Source: Phenylobacterium immobile (ATCC 35973) (GTDB lineage Bacteria; Pseudomonadota; Alphaproteobacteria; Caulobacterales; Caulobacteraceae). From it: DNA of 64,000 nt. The DNA lies in contig NZ_CVJQ01000001.1 in assembly GCF_001375595.1 (NCBI RefSeq), positions 930,001 to 994,000 of the forward strand, in the 5' to 3' direction. The notes under the pieces were generated by a model. The model was not told where the DNA came from. It ran no database searches and worked only from the letters and a program-made list of their open reading frames with translations. Positions 48,132 through 54,939 of this stretch are shown here, one piece after another. The position numbers were made by a program, and so were the translations under genes. The first letter of the stretch is position 1, and each line of letters starts with the position of its first letter.

Positions 48132-48240
48132 CCGCAAGCGCCTTGGGGACTCGCGAAAGGGCTTGAGGACTCCGCGTGTCGAGGTGATGGTCGGCCCAGA
48201 GCGCAGCATCCACCAGACTTGCGCCGGGGACAGGAAACAC

Positions 48241-49209
48241 ATGAAAGCCTATCGCCTGCACGCCTTCGAAGGCCTCGCTGGTCTGCGCTTTGAGGATGTT
48301 GAGGTCCCCACGCCGGGGCCCGGCGAAGTTCTGATCCGTCAGACCGCCATCGGTGTTAATTTCTCGGAAGTCTCCCGGCTGGTCGGTCGCTATCCTGGCC
48401 CGCCCCTGCCGTCCGGCATCGGTATGGAAGGCGCCGGGGTGGTCGAGGCGCTGGGTGAGGGCGTAACGCGGTTCGCGCTCGGCGACCGGATCGTCGGCCT
48501 GGGCGGCCCGTCCTATTCGGAAAAGCGCGTCGCCGCCGCCGACCGGGCGGTGATCATCCCGCCTGAAGTGTCCGATGACGTCGCGGCGGCCGCCTTCGGC
48601 AAAGGGCTGACCGCCGCCTATCTCGTTGAAAAGGCCTACGCGATCCGGCCGGGTGACACCGTGCTGGTGCACGCCGCCGCCGGTGGCGTCGGCCAGGTTC
48701 TTTGCCAATGGGCCAAGGCTTTAGGTGCTCGAGTCATTGGCACAGCCGGGTCGCCTGAGAAGCTCGACTTCGCTTTGGCTCACGGTTGTGACGCGGCTAT
48801 CGACTATCGCGAAGACGACTTCGTCGCGCGGGTCAAGGAACTGACCGACGGCCAGGGCGTCGAGGTCGTCTACGACTCAGTCGGGAAGGACACGTTTATG
48901 GGTTCGCTCGATTGCCTGAAGTTGCGCGGCACGATGGTCAGCTACGGCTCCGCCTCGGGGCCAGTGCCGCCGCTCGACATCGCCCTGCTCGGGCAGAAGG
49001 GCTCGCTCACGGTCAAGCGCGCGAGCCTGCCACACTATCTGGTCACCGGCGCCGACATCCAGGCCGCCGCCGCGGCCTTGATGGCGAGGCTGGTGGACGG
49101 CTCGATCACCGTGCGCATAGACAAGGTCTACCCCCTTGCCGAGGCGCCCCAGGCCCTGGCCGACATGGGCGGCCGCACGACCATCGGCTCGCTGGTCCTG
49201 CGGCCTTAG
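48241..49209 (+). CDS. Quinone oxidoreductase (zinc-independent MDR family)
   Basis: A 322-residue NADPH:quinone reductase-like protein. It has the MDR N-terminal GroES-like fold (EVPTPGPGEVLIRQTAIGVNFSE), NADPH-binding VLVHAAAGGVGQVLCQWAKALGARVIGTAGS (G-G-x-G-x-x) and VVYDSVGKDTF. It lacks zinc-binding cysteines. The start is ATG 48241. It is divergent from the ArsR/SRPBCC pair and may be under the same operator. Substrate unknown. Confidence 0.87.
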   Translation: MKAYRLHAFEGLAGLRFEDVEVPTPGPGEVLIRQTAIGVNFSEVSRLVGRYPGPPLPSGIGMEGAGVVEALGEGVTRFALGDRIVGLGGPSYSEKRVAAADRAVIIPPEVSDDVAAAAFGKGLTAAYLVEKAYAIRPGDTVLVHAAAGGVGQVLCQWAKALGARVIGTAGSPEKLDFALAHGCDAAIDYREDDFVARVKELTDGQGVEVVYDSVGKDTFMGSLDCLKLRGTMVSYGSASGPVPPLDIALLGQKGSLTVKRASLPHYLVTGADIQAAAAALMARLVDGSITVRIDKVYPLAEAPQALADMGGRTTIGSLVLRP

Positions 49210-49285
49210 GCTCAGTCTGGCGTCATTCACCTGCGCGTCTTAGACTCCTGAAGCGGCGACGCTGAGATCGCCGAGGAGGAAGACA

Positions 49286-50125
49286 ATGGCTTTGACCGCC
49301 GAGCATACCAGCCGCTTCGTGCGGGCTGGCGATGTGAAGGTTCACTACCACGAGGCGGGCTCCGGCCCGGCGTTGGTGTGCATCCACGGCGGCGCGCCTG
49401 GCGCCTTCGGCTGGGGCAATTTTGGGCGCAACATGGACGCCCTGTCGGCGCATTTCCGGACAATTATTGTCGACCTGCCCGGCTACGGGAAATCCGACAA
49501 GCCGCCGATCGAGGGCGGCCAGTACGGATTCTACGCGAAGATCTTTATCGACATGTTGGACGCGCTCGGCATCGACAGGGCGCACATCATGGGCATGGCC
49601 ACGGGCGGTGGCGCGGCGATCAAGATGGCGATCGACTACGCTGATCGGGTCGACAAGTTGGTCTTGGTGAGCTCCGTCGGCGGGGTGATGCAGTTCGCCC
49701 CACAGCCGACTGAGGGCATGAAGACCATCCGCGGCTACTACGGCGGAGATGGTCCATCACCGACCAAGATGCGCCGCTATCTCGAGACGATCATGTACGA
49801 CGCCAGCCTCATCACAGAAGACCTGGTGATGGAACGCTACGCGGCCAGCATCGACCCGGCGTTCATGAGCCAGGCGCCTGAGGGCCGGCCGGGCAGCGTC
49901 GCGGCGCAGGAACCCGTTTGGAAGGACCTCGATCGGATCAAGGCGCCGACCTATGTCCTCTGGGGCCGCGACAATCGCGTCCAGACTTACGAAAACGCAC
50001 TGTTCATGTTGAGCCGCATCCCCGATGTTCAACTGCACATCTACGGTCAGACCGGCCTATGGGTGCCCTTTGAGCGCGCCGCCGCGTTCAATCGCCAGGT
50101 GATCGACTTTCTGACAGAGGACTGA
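49286..50125 (+). CDS. Alpha/beta-hydrolase-fold protein with all three catalytic residues replaced
   Basis: A 279-residue protein of the meta-cleavage-product (MhpC/BphD) hydrolase type: VCIHGGAPGAFGWGNFGRNMD and VDLPGYGKSDKP are normal. The nucleophile elbow reads GMATGG where the family has GNSMGG, so Ser is Ala105 (GCC at 49598-49600). The acid position reads GRDN rather than GRND, placing Asn230 in the Asp column, with Asp229 one residue earlier. The catalytic His position is Leu258 (CTA at 50057-50059) in GLWVPFE versus GHWAQWE. It is otherwise full length with an intact frame and a GAGGAGG ribosome site, so it is a maintained pseudoenzyme or has a different chemistry. Confidence 0.85.
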   Translation: MALTAEHTSRFVRAGDVKVHYHEAGSGPALVCIHGGAPGAFGWGNFGRNMDALSAHFRTIIVDLPGYGKSDKPPIEGGQYGFYAKIFIDMLDALGIDRAHIMGMATGGGAAIKMAIDYADRVDKLVLVSSVGGVMQFAPQPTEGMKTIRGYYGGDGPSPTKMRRYLETIMYDASLITEDLVMERYAASIDPAFMSQAPEGRPGSVAAQEPVWKDLDRIKAPTYVLWGRDNRVQTYENALFMLSRIPDVQLHIYGQTGLWVPFERAAAFNRQVIDFLTED

Positions 50126-50139
50126 GGCTTAGGTGACGG

Positions 50140-50158
50140 AAAACCCCTTTACAAGGGG
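50140..50158 (-). terminator. Intrinsic terminator of arsR
   Basis: On the minus strand CCCCTT-GTA-AAGGGG is followed by TTTT. It lies about 40 bp after the arsR stop, in the gap to the convergent hydrolase-like gene. Confidence 0.7.
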
Positions 50159-50198
50159 CTGACGTCAAGTTCACCCGCGGGTCGATGTGCTGTGCGCA

Positions 50199-50552
50199 TC
50201 ACACCGGATCCAGTGCGGCGCATTGGCTGCGCAACACCATTTCGGCTAGCGACCCACAGATTTCCGGAGCCCCCCCGCAGCAATCCTGCATGAGGTATCC
50301 AAGAAGATCTGTCATCTTGTCGAACCGCGCAGAGTAGATGATGGACCGGCCATTGCGCCTGCTCTCGACCAGTCCCGCATTGGCGAGAATGGAAAGCGAG
50401 GCGGAGAGCGTATTGGCCGGTACGTCCAGTCGCCGAGCCAACGCGCCGGCGGGAAGGCCGTCTTCCCCGGCCTGGATCAATAGGCGAAAAGCTGACAGCC
50501 GGCCCTGGTGAGCTAAGGCGGACAGAGCGGTCACCGCGTCTTTCATTTCCAT
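50199..50552 (-). CDS. arsR: ArsR-family arsenic-type repressor
   Basis: A 117-residue winged-helix regulator: ALAHQGRLSAFRLLIQAG, then LARRLDVPANTLSASLSILANAGLVESRRNGRSIIYSA. C-terminal cysteines (DCCGG near residue 91 and QCAA near 111) are candidate As(III) ligands, unlike the classical ELCVCDL position. Its place beside arsH and arsC supports an arsenic role. ATG at 50550-50552, with GGAGGAA upstream, lies in the loop of an inverted repeat described separately. Confidence 0.85.
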   Translation of the reverse strand: MEMKDAVTALSALAHQGRLSAFRLLIQAGEDGLPAGALARRLDVPANTLSASLSILANAGLVESRRNGRSIIYSARFDKMTDLLGYLMQDCCGGAPEICGSLAEMVLRSQCAALDPV

Positions 50553-50575
50553 AGTTCCTCCATATCGGAAATGAA
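50542..50575 (-). promoter_or_regulatory. Inverted repeat over the arsR ribosome binding site and start codon
   Basis: TTCATTTCC (minus strand) and GGAAATGAA form perfect 9-bp arms 16 bases apart. The second arm is inside the arsR codons for Met-Glu-Met-Lys, and the loop holds GGAGGAAC. It could be an ArsR operator (it contains TTCCGATAT, like the arsH site) or an RNA hairpin that presents the ribosome binding site. Confidence 0.5.
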
Positions 50576-50608
50576 CGAACCAGCAATGCCCCGCCCCGTG
50601 AAGTTGGC

Positions 50609-50968
50609 CTACCGTCCTTTGGAGATGGGAACTTTGAATGTCCCTCTCGCGCCCGGTGCGGCTACCAGGCTGCAGGCCGCCCCGTCCGGGACAATGGGAA
50701 ACGGGCAGCTTTCCGCGCCTGAGACGGCGATCGTAAGCGCGGTCTTGGCGTTCACCTTGTAGTCACAGCTCGCGCGCCGGAGTTTTGGATCGTTGTAGGT
50801 GGGGATAGCCCGATCCAGCAGGACCATCTTCACCCCTCCGTCGTTGAGCACCTCACATTTCATCGCCCAACGCCCTTCGCCGACGCCTGAGATAACGACT
50901 GCTGGCTTGTCTGCCCCAAACGCCGGCGCGGCCAGCAGCGCCACCATTCCCACCCAATGAGCCTTCAC
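50609..50968 (-). CDS. Small exported protein of unknown function
   Basis: A 119-residue protein with a Sec signal (MKAHWVGMVALLAAPAFG, cleavage after AFG) and a mature domain of about 100 residues. It has three or four Cys (KCEV, ASCDY, ESCPF, AACSL) that could form two disulfides. The start is GTG 50966-50968 with GAGG 8 bases upstream. It lies between arsH and arsR on the same strand, 57 bp before arsR, with its own inverted-repeat-bearing leader. No family recognised; a link to arsenic is only by position. Confidence 0.65.
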   Translation of the reverse strand: MKAHWVGMVALLAAPAFGADKPAVVISGVGEGRWAMKCEVLNDGGVKMVLLDRAIPTYNDPKLRRASCDYKVNAKTALTIAVSGAESCPFPIVPDGAACSLVAAPGARGTFKVPISKGR

Positions 50969-50985
50969 GTCGCTTGCCTCTTAAA

Positions 50986-51021
50986 GTTTCATTATTTCGT
51001 GAATACAAGAAATAATGAAAC
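50986..51021. repeat. Perfect 13-bp inverted repeat upstream of the exported-protein gene
   Basis: GTTTCATTATTTC (50986-50998), ten-base spacer, GAAATAATGAAAC (51009-51021), no mismatch. It begins 18 bp upstream of the GTG start of the small exported protein and 45 bp after the arsH stop. It is very AT-rich against a GC-rich background. It may be an operator overlapping a promoter, or a weak terminator for arsH, although no T-run follows on either strand. Confidence 0.85.
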
Positions 51022-51065
51022 GAAGAAAGGGAATTTCGACTCAAGGCTCAGGTCTTGGCGTGGCT

Positions 51066-51794
51066 TCAGGTCTGCTCGTGGCTCATGGCTACGGCGGCTA
51101 AGGCCGCTGGCTCATTGACCTTGCCCACGGCCTTGCGCTCGCTGTAGCGGTCGACGAGGTAGTCGGCCCGGTCCCGAGTGAGCAGGGTGAATTTCACAAG
51201 CTCCTCCATCACATCGACCACGCGGTCATAGTAGCTGGACGGCTTCATGCGACCGTCAGGGTCAAACTCCTGATATGCCCGGGCGACCGAAGACTGATTG
51301 GGGATGGTGATCATCCGCATCCAACGTCCTAACAGTCGCAGGGTATTGACGGCGTTGAAGGATTGCGAGCCGCCACTCACCTGCATGACGGCAAGGGTTC
51401 GTCCCTGCGTGGGCCGCACGCTGCCCACTTCAAGAGGAATCCAATCGATCTGAGCCTTCATGACGCCTGAGATCGCGCCATGGCGCTCCGGACTGCACCA
51501 CACCTGACCTTCAGACCAGGCAGAGAGTTCGCGCAGCTCTTGGACTTTTGGATGATCCGGGGGCGTCGCGTCGGGGAGCGGCAGGTCCCGGGGATCAAAA
51601 ATCCGAACTTCGCAGCCAAGTCTCACGAGAATCCTCGCCGCCTCTTCAGTCAAGAGCCGGCTGTACGACCGCTCTCGCAGCGAGCCGTAGAGCAGCAGGA
51701 TGCGGGGCGGGTGCAGGGCGCGGCCTTTCGGCTCAAGTGCGGAAGGGTCTGGGGCTTCGAGGAACTCGGATTCAAGCGCGGGGAAATCGACCAT
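51066..51794 (-). CDS. arsH: ArsH, NADPH-dependent FMN reductase / organoarsenical oxidase
   Basis: A 242-residue flavodoxin-like reductase that oxidises trivalent methyl- and aryl-arsenicals. The FMN-binding motif is [15 protein letters not shown]. It is followed by [29 protein letters not shown] (GxxxxxxKxxxDW) and [26 protein letters not shown], all typical of ArsH. ATG 51792-51794 ([11 protein letters not shown]) is preferred to longer in-frame starts because the operator palindrome lies at 51831-51854. No good ribosome binding site precedes it. Confidence 0.92.
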   Translation of the reverse strand: MVDFPALESEFLEAPDPSALEPKGRALHPPRILLLYGSLRERSYSRLLTEEAARILVRLGCEVRIFDPRDLPLPDATPPDHPKVQELRELSAWSEGQVWCSPERHGAISGVMKAQIDWIPLEVGSVRPTQGRTLAVMQVSGGSQSFNAVNTLRLLGRWMRMITIPNQSSVARAYQEFDPDGRMKPSSYYDRVVDVMEELVKFTLLTRDRADYLVDRYSERKAVGKVNEPAALAAVAMSHEQT

Positions 51795-51830
51795 GGAGGT
51801 GGGAGCTTCACTAAAGGTTTTCACATTGCA

Positions 51831-51854
51831 TCTATTCCAGAAATATCGAATAGA
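51831..51854. promoter_or_regulatory. ArsR-type operator between divergent arsH and arsC
   Basis: TCTATTC (51831-51837), ten-base spacer, GAATAGA (51848-51854). The minus strand reads TATTCGATATTTCTGGAATA. The palindrome is in the 145-bp divergent region, where it can control both arsH (minus) and the arsC-aqpS-arsC2 operon (plus). The motif TTC-GATAT recurs in the arsR leader, supporting one ArsR acting at both. Confidence 0.65.
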
Positions 51855-51939
51855 CGTGTTTGTCGTCAACCTTCGCCGCCTGACCCGTGTTGGTCGAGTG
51901 GCTTAGTCGCCAACAATTCTGACCGCCCCTGAGAGTCGC

Positions 51940-52452
51940 ATGAGCACCAGACTGGCCGCCATTCTCATCCTCTGCACAGGCAACTCCGCGCGTTCCATCC
52001 TTGCGGAAGCGATACTCAACAAGAAGGGCGCAGGTCGCTTAGTCGCCTACTCCGCGGGCTCATTTCCGAAGGGTCAGGTTCATCCGCAGGCGTTGGCGCT
52101 ACTTGCCCGCCTCGGATATTCCACAGAGGGCTTGCGTTCAAAGTCGTGGGATGAGTTCGCAGGCTCGACCGCGCCCAGCCTCGATTACATCATCACGGTT
52201 TGTGACAACGCGGCGGGCGAAGTCTGCCCGATATGGCCAGGCGCCCCGATCACGGCCCATTGGGGCGTGCCTGATCCTGCTGGGGCGACAGGCTCTGACA
52301 CAGAGGTCGCCGCAGCTTTTGCCGAAACCTACAAGCGGCTTGAACGACGCATCGACGCCTTCTTAGCTGCTCCCTTCGAGGGGTCGGATCGTGCGGCGCT
52401 AAAGTCGAAACTCGATGAGATTGGCGAGATCGAAGACGGCGATGGCCAATGA
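51940..52452 (+). CDS. arsC: Arsenate reductase, low-molecular-weight phosphatase type
   Basis: A 170-residue enzyme reducing arsenate to arsenite. The P-loop C-T-G-N-S-A-R-S (ILILCTGNSARSILAE) gives the catalytic Cys and Arg, and the late DYIITVCDNAAGEVCPIWPG carries the resolving Cys pair. PDPAGATGSD is the general-acid loop. It is thioredoxin-coupled by family. It is the first gene of the plus-strand ars operon, with a 4-bp overlap with the channel gene. Confidence 0.92.
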   Translation: MSTRLAAILILCTGNSARSILAEAILNKKGAGRLVAYSAGSFPKGQVHPQALALLARLGYSTEGLRSKSWDEFAGSTAPSLDYIITVCDNAAGEVCPIWPGAPITAHWGVPDPAGATGSDTEVAAAFAETYKRLERRIDAFLAAPFEGSDRAALKSKLDEIGEIEDGDGQ

Positions 52453-53153
52453 CGGCTGATCCTGCTGAAGCACCGCCTTGGAGAGAAAGTGGCCTTGCAA
52501 GAAAGCTGGTGGCCGAAGGCGTTGGTTCCGCCATGCTCCTCGCCGTCGTTGTTGGGTCTGGCATCATGGGCGAGCGGCTGTCGGGCGGGAACGCAGCCAT
52601 CGCCCTTCTTGGCAACACAGTTGCGACGGGGGCCGGGCTTGTTGTGCTGATCAGCATCTTCGGCCCCATCTCCGGCGCACACTTCAACCCCATCGTCACC
52701 GCCATGTTCGTGGCGAGACGAGGGACGCCATGGGTCGTGGGCCTAGGCTACGCCCTGGTCCAGTTTGTCGGCGCTGTCTTAGGCGTCTTCACCGCCCACG
52801 TCATGTTTGCAATGCCGACGGTTCAGGTGTCCGAGAAGGTCCGCGAAGGCCCGCATCAAGCATTCGCAGAGGCTGTCGCGACCTTCGGTCTGATCGCCGT
52901 CATCTTGGGCGCTCTGCGGTTTCGGCCCCAGGCCGCGCCGATGTTGATCGGCCTCTACATCACCGCGGCGTACTGGTTCACAGCCTCGACCTCCTTCGCG
53001 AACCCTGCTGTCGCGGTCGCCAGAAGCTTCACCAACACTTTCACCGGCATCGCGCCGACATCCGTCCCTGGGTTTATCCTTGGAGAATGCCTCGGGGGCG
53101 TCCTTGCCGTGGCGACGTTTGGTTGGCTGTTCGCGCAGGAGCACAAGCCATGA
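52449..53153 (+). CDS. aqpS: AqpS-like aquaglyceroporin (MIP family)
   Basis: A 234-residue six-helix channel. The two pore motifs are HFNPIVT (NPI in place of NPA) and FANPAVAVARS (NPA). Sinorhizobium AqpS sits in an ars operon and lets arsenite leave the cell down its gradient after ArsC makes it. Here the gene lies between two arsenate reductase genes, overlapping both by 4 bp, so the same role is likely. No ArsB or Acr3 pump is encoded nearby. Confidence 0.88.
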   Translation: MTADPAEAPPWRESGLARKLVAEGVGSAMLLAVVVGSGIMGERLSGGNAAIALLGNTVATGAGLVVLISIFGPISGAHFNPIVTAMFVARRGTPWVVGLGYALVQFVGAVLGVFTAHVMFAMPTVQVSEKVREGPHQAFAEAVATFGLIAVILGALRFRPQAAPMLIGLYITAAYWFTASTSFANPAVAVARSFTNTFTGIAPTSVPGFILGECLGGVLAVATFGWLFAQEHKP

Positions 53154-53566
53154 GCGACCCAGAATTTCCCATCGTGATTTTTCACAACCCCGACTGCGGA
53201 ACCTCCCGCAATGTCCTCGAGATGATCCTGAGCGTCGGCTATGCGCCGGATGTCGTCGAGTACCTCAAGGCTGGATGGACGGAAGATCAGATTATCGACC
53301 TCGCCGCCCGAGCTGGCTTGTCTCTGCGCGAGCTGTTGCGCGAGAAGGGAACGCCAGCGGCCGATTTGGGCCTGCTCGATGATGCGGTGGACGACAGGCG
53401 GCTGATCGAGGCCATGCTCGCCCATCCGATCCTGGTCAATCGCCCCATCGTCGTTACGCCGAGGGGCGTCGGGCTTTGCCGGCCCTCTGAGACAGTATTC
53501 GATCTCCTCGACCGCAAGCCAGCAACCTTCACGAAGGAAGATGGAGCGGTCGTGAGGCTTGAGTAG
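53150..53566 (+). CDS. Arsenate reductase, glutaredoxin-coupled (ArsC/Spx fold) type
   Basis: A 138-residue thioredoxin-fold reductase: IVIFHNPDCGTSRNVLEMI carries the catalytic Cys (NPDCGTSRN). The arginine positions that bind arsenate are in later segments such as HPILVNRPIVVTPRGVGLCRPSE. It belongs to the E. coli R773-type ArsC family, unrelated to the LMWP-type ArsC two genes upstream. The ATG overlaps the aqpS stop. The cluster therefore has two independent arsenate reductases. Confidence 0.92.
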   Translation: MSDPEFPIVIFHNPDCGTSRNVLEMILSVGYAPDVVEYLKAGWTEDQIIDLAARAGLSLRELLREKGTPAADLGLLDDAVDDRRLIEAMLAHPILVNRPIVVTPRGVGLCRPSETVFDLLDRKPATFTKEDGAVVRLE

Positions 53567-53767
53567 GCTGTTCTGGAGAGACGAACTATTCACCCGTGCT
53601 CTGCGCCAACGTCCGGTGAGCGCGGGTTGCGTCGCCGCACAACCTTGCTTGAGGCGCGCGGGGAGAACGGCTATGGGAACGCGGTCGGAACTTCAGTTTG
53701 GCCGGTGATGTAATCCGCACGTGATACGGGCGTCACATCTCACCAAGTGACTGAAATAATTGACAAT

Positions 53768-53842
53768 GCGGGCGTAGTTCAGAGGTAGAACGTCAGCTTC
53801 CCAAGCTGAATGTCGTGGGTTCGATTCCCATCGCCCGCTCCA
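53768..53842 (+). tRNA. tRNA-Gly (anticodon CCC)
   Basis: The acceptor stem GCGGGCG pairs with CGCCCGC. The anticodon arm TCAGC-TTCCCAA-GCTGA gives anticodon CCC. The T arm is GTGGG-TTCGATT-CCCAT (one-off pair), and the 3' CCA is encoded (53840-53842). It stands alone between the ars cluster and a Crp/Fnr gene. Confidence 0.96.
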
Positions 53843-53858
53843 GCGCGCCAGGTTGCGT

Positions 53859-54575
53859 CTAGCCGTCTTTCACGGGCAGCAAGCGCTCGTAGGTGCCGTG
53901 CACCACGCCGTAGCACTCGCAGGTCAGCTGCTGCAGCACTTGACGGTCGAGAATCTCGACGATGCCGCGGCGATAGCGGATCGCACCCTTTTCCTGGAGC
54001 GCGCGGGCGACGGCGGTCACGGTGGTGCGCTGAACCCCAAGCATGTCGGCCAGGAACTCCTGGGTGAGCGCAATGGTGTCCGAAGAGATCCGGTCGTGAC
54101 AGGTGAGCAGCCAGCGGCAGAACCTGGCCTCCACCGAATGCAGCGCATTGCAGGCGACCGACTGAATGGCGTGCCCAAACAGAGCCTCGGCGTGGCGATC
54201 GACCAGGTCGCGAATCCTGGCGCTGCGCGTCCAGGCGTCGTGCAAGGCCGAGGCGCTGATGCGGCTGGCGCGCACCGGTGTCTGAATGATCGCGCGGCTG
54301 AGCGACTGGCGCGGCGAAATGGCGGCCGACAGGCCCAACGCCCCTTCACGGCCGATGGTGGCGCTCTCGATGGCCGCGCCATTCTCCATCAGCGTCATCA
54401 AGGAGACGACGCCATCGTGTGGAAAGTAGACCGTGTCCATCGGGTCGCCGGGGTCATAGAGCAGGCGGCCCCGCTCAAGATCCACCTGCGCCAGCTGGGG
54501 GGCGATCAGCCCGTAATCCTCCGCCGGCAGGGCGACAAGCAGTCGGTTTTGCACCTGTAGTGTTCGCCTTATCAT
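53859..54575 (-). CDS. Crp/Fnr-family transcriptional regulator
   Basis: A 238-residue regulator with an N-terminal cyclic-nucleotide-type beta-barrel (ERGRLLYDPGDPMDTVYFPHDGVVSLM). A long dimer helix follows, then a C-terminal HTH, LTQEFLADMLGVQRTTVTAVARALQEKGAIRYRRG. It lacks the Fnr cysteine cluster, so it is not an oxygen sensor of the 4Fe-4S type. A CRP-shaped palindrome lies 63 bp upstream. It stops 17 bp after the tRNA, convergent with it. The effector is unknown. Confidence 0.9.
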   Translation of the reverse strand: MIRRTLQVQNRLLVALPAEDYGLIAPQLAQVDLERGRLLYDPGDPMDTVYFPHDGVVSLMTLMENGAAIESATIGREGALGLSAAISPRQSLSRAIIQTPVRASRISASALHDAWTRSARIRDLVDRHAEALFGHAIQSVACNALHSVEARFCRWLLTCHDRISSDTIALTQEFLADMLGVQRTTVTAVARALQEKGAIRYRRGIVEILDRQVLQQLTCECYGVVHGTYERLLPVKDG

Positions 54576-54637
54576 CGGTGGAGGAAACGTTGCCGTAGCG
54601 CTTGGGTTTCAAGTTATCGATTGGTGCGGCTTAAGAC

Positions 54638-54653
54638 TGTCGAGAACTCGACA
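54638..54653. promoter_or_regulatory. Palindrome with CRP/FNR-site geometry upstream of the Crp/Fnr gene
   Basis: TGTCGAG-AA-CTCGACA is a perfect 16-bp dyad. It has the 5-6-5 layout of a CRP/FNR-superfamily site (TGTGA-N6-TCACA), reading TGTCG-AGAACT-CGACA. It lies 63 bp from the regulator's start, so autoregulation is likely. The rest of the 364-bp gap to the prolyl oligopeptidase gene (54576-54939) is AT-richer than average, with a TTAACGCCAAG element near 54717, and I see no gene in it. Confidence 0.6.
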
Positions 54654-54939
54654 CACCTTTGCAAAGCCTAACAAAAAATTTCGCGCAGAACCGAGTCCGC
54701 GGCAAACTGCAGTTGGTTAACGCCAAGAAAACGAAGCTGGTCAGCGCTCGGATTTATAACTTGGCGGATTCAACCGGGAGTGGCGGCTCGCCTCTATTCA
54801 TCTGCTCGACCGGCAATGCCCGCATCATCTGTCTTTCACCGTAATTTCGCCACGTCGCCACGGTTCCGCCGCGATATCGCCGGTTGCCATGCGCCCTGCG
54901 GCGCTGCTGAATGGGCGTTGCGCAGACGGAGAGGTTGAG

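Noticed and set aside
50150-53842. ars cluster as an island integrated at tRNA-Gly(CCC)
   Set aside because: The cluster lies on the 5' side of the tRNA. No integrase and no direct repeat of the tRNA 3' end were seen.
54659-54844. 61-codon plus-strand frame in the gap before the prolyl oligopeptidase gene
   Set aside because: It has no ribosome binding site or recognisable sequence, and its composition looks non-coding.
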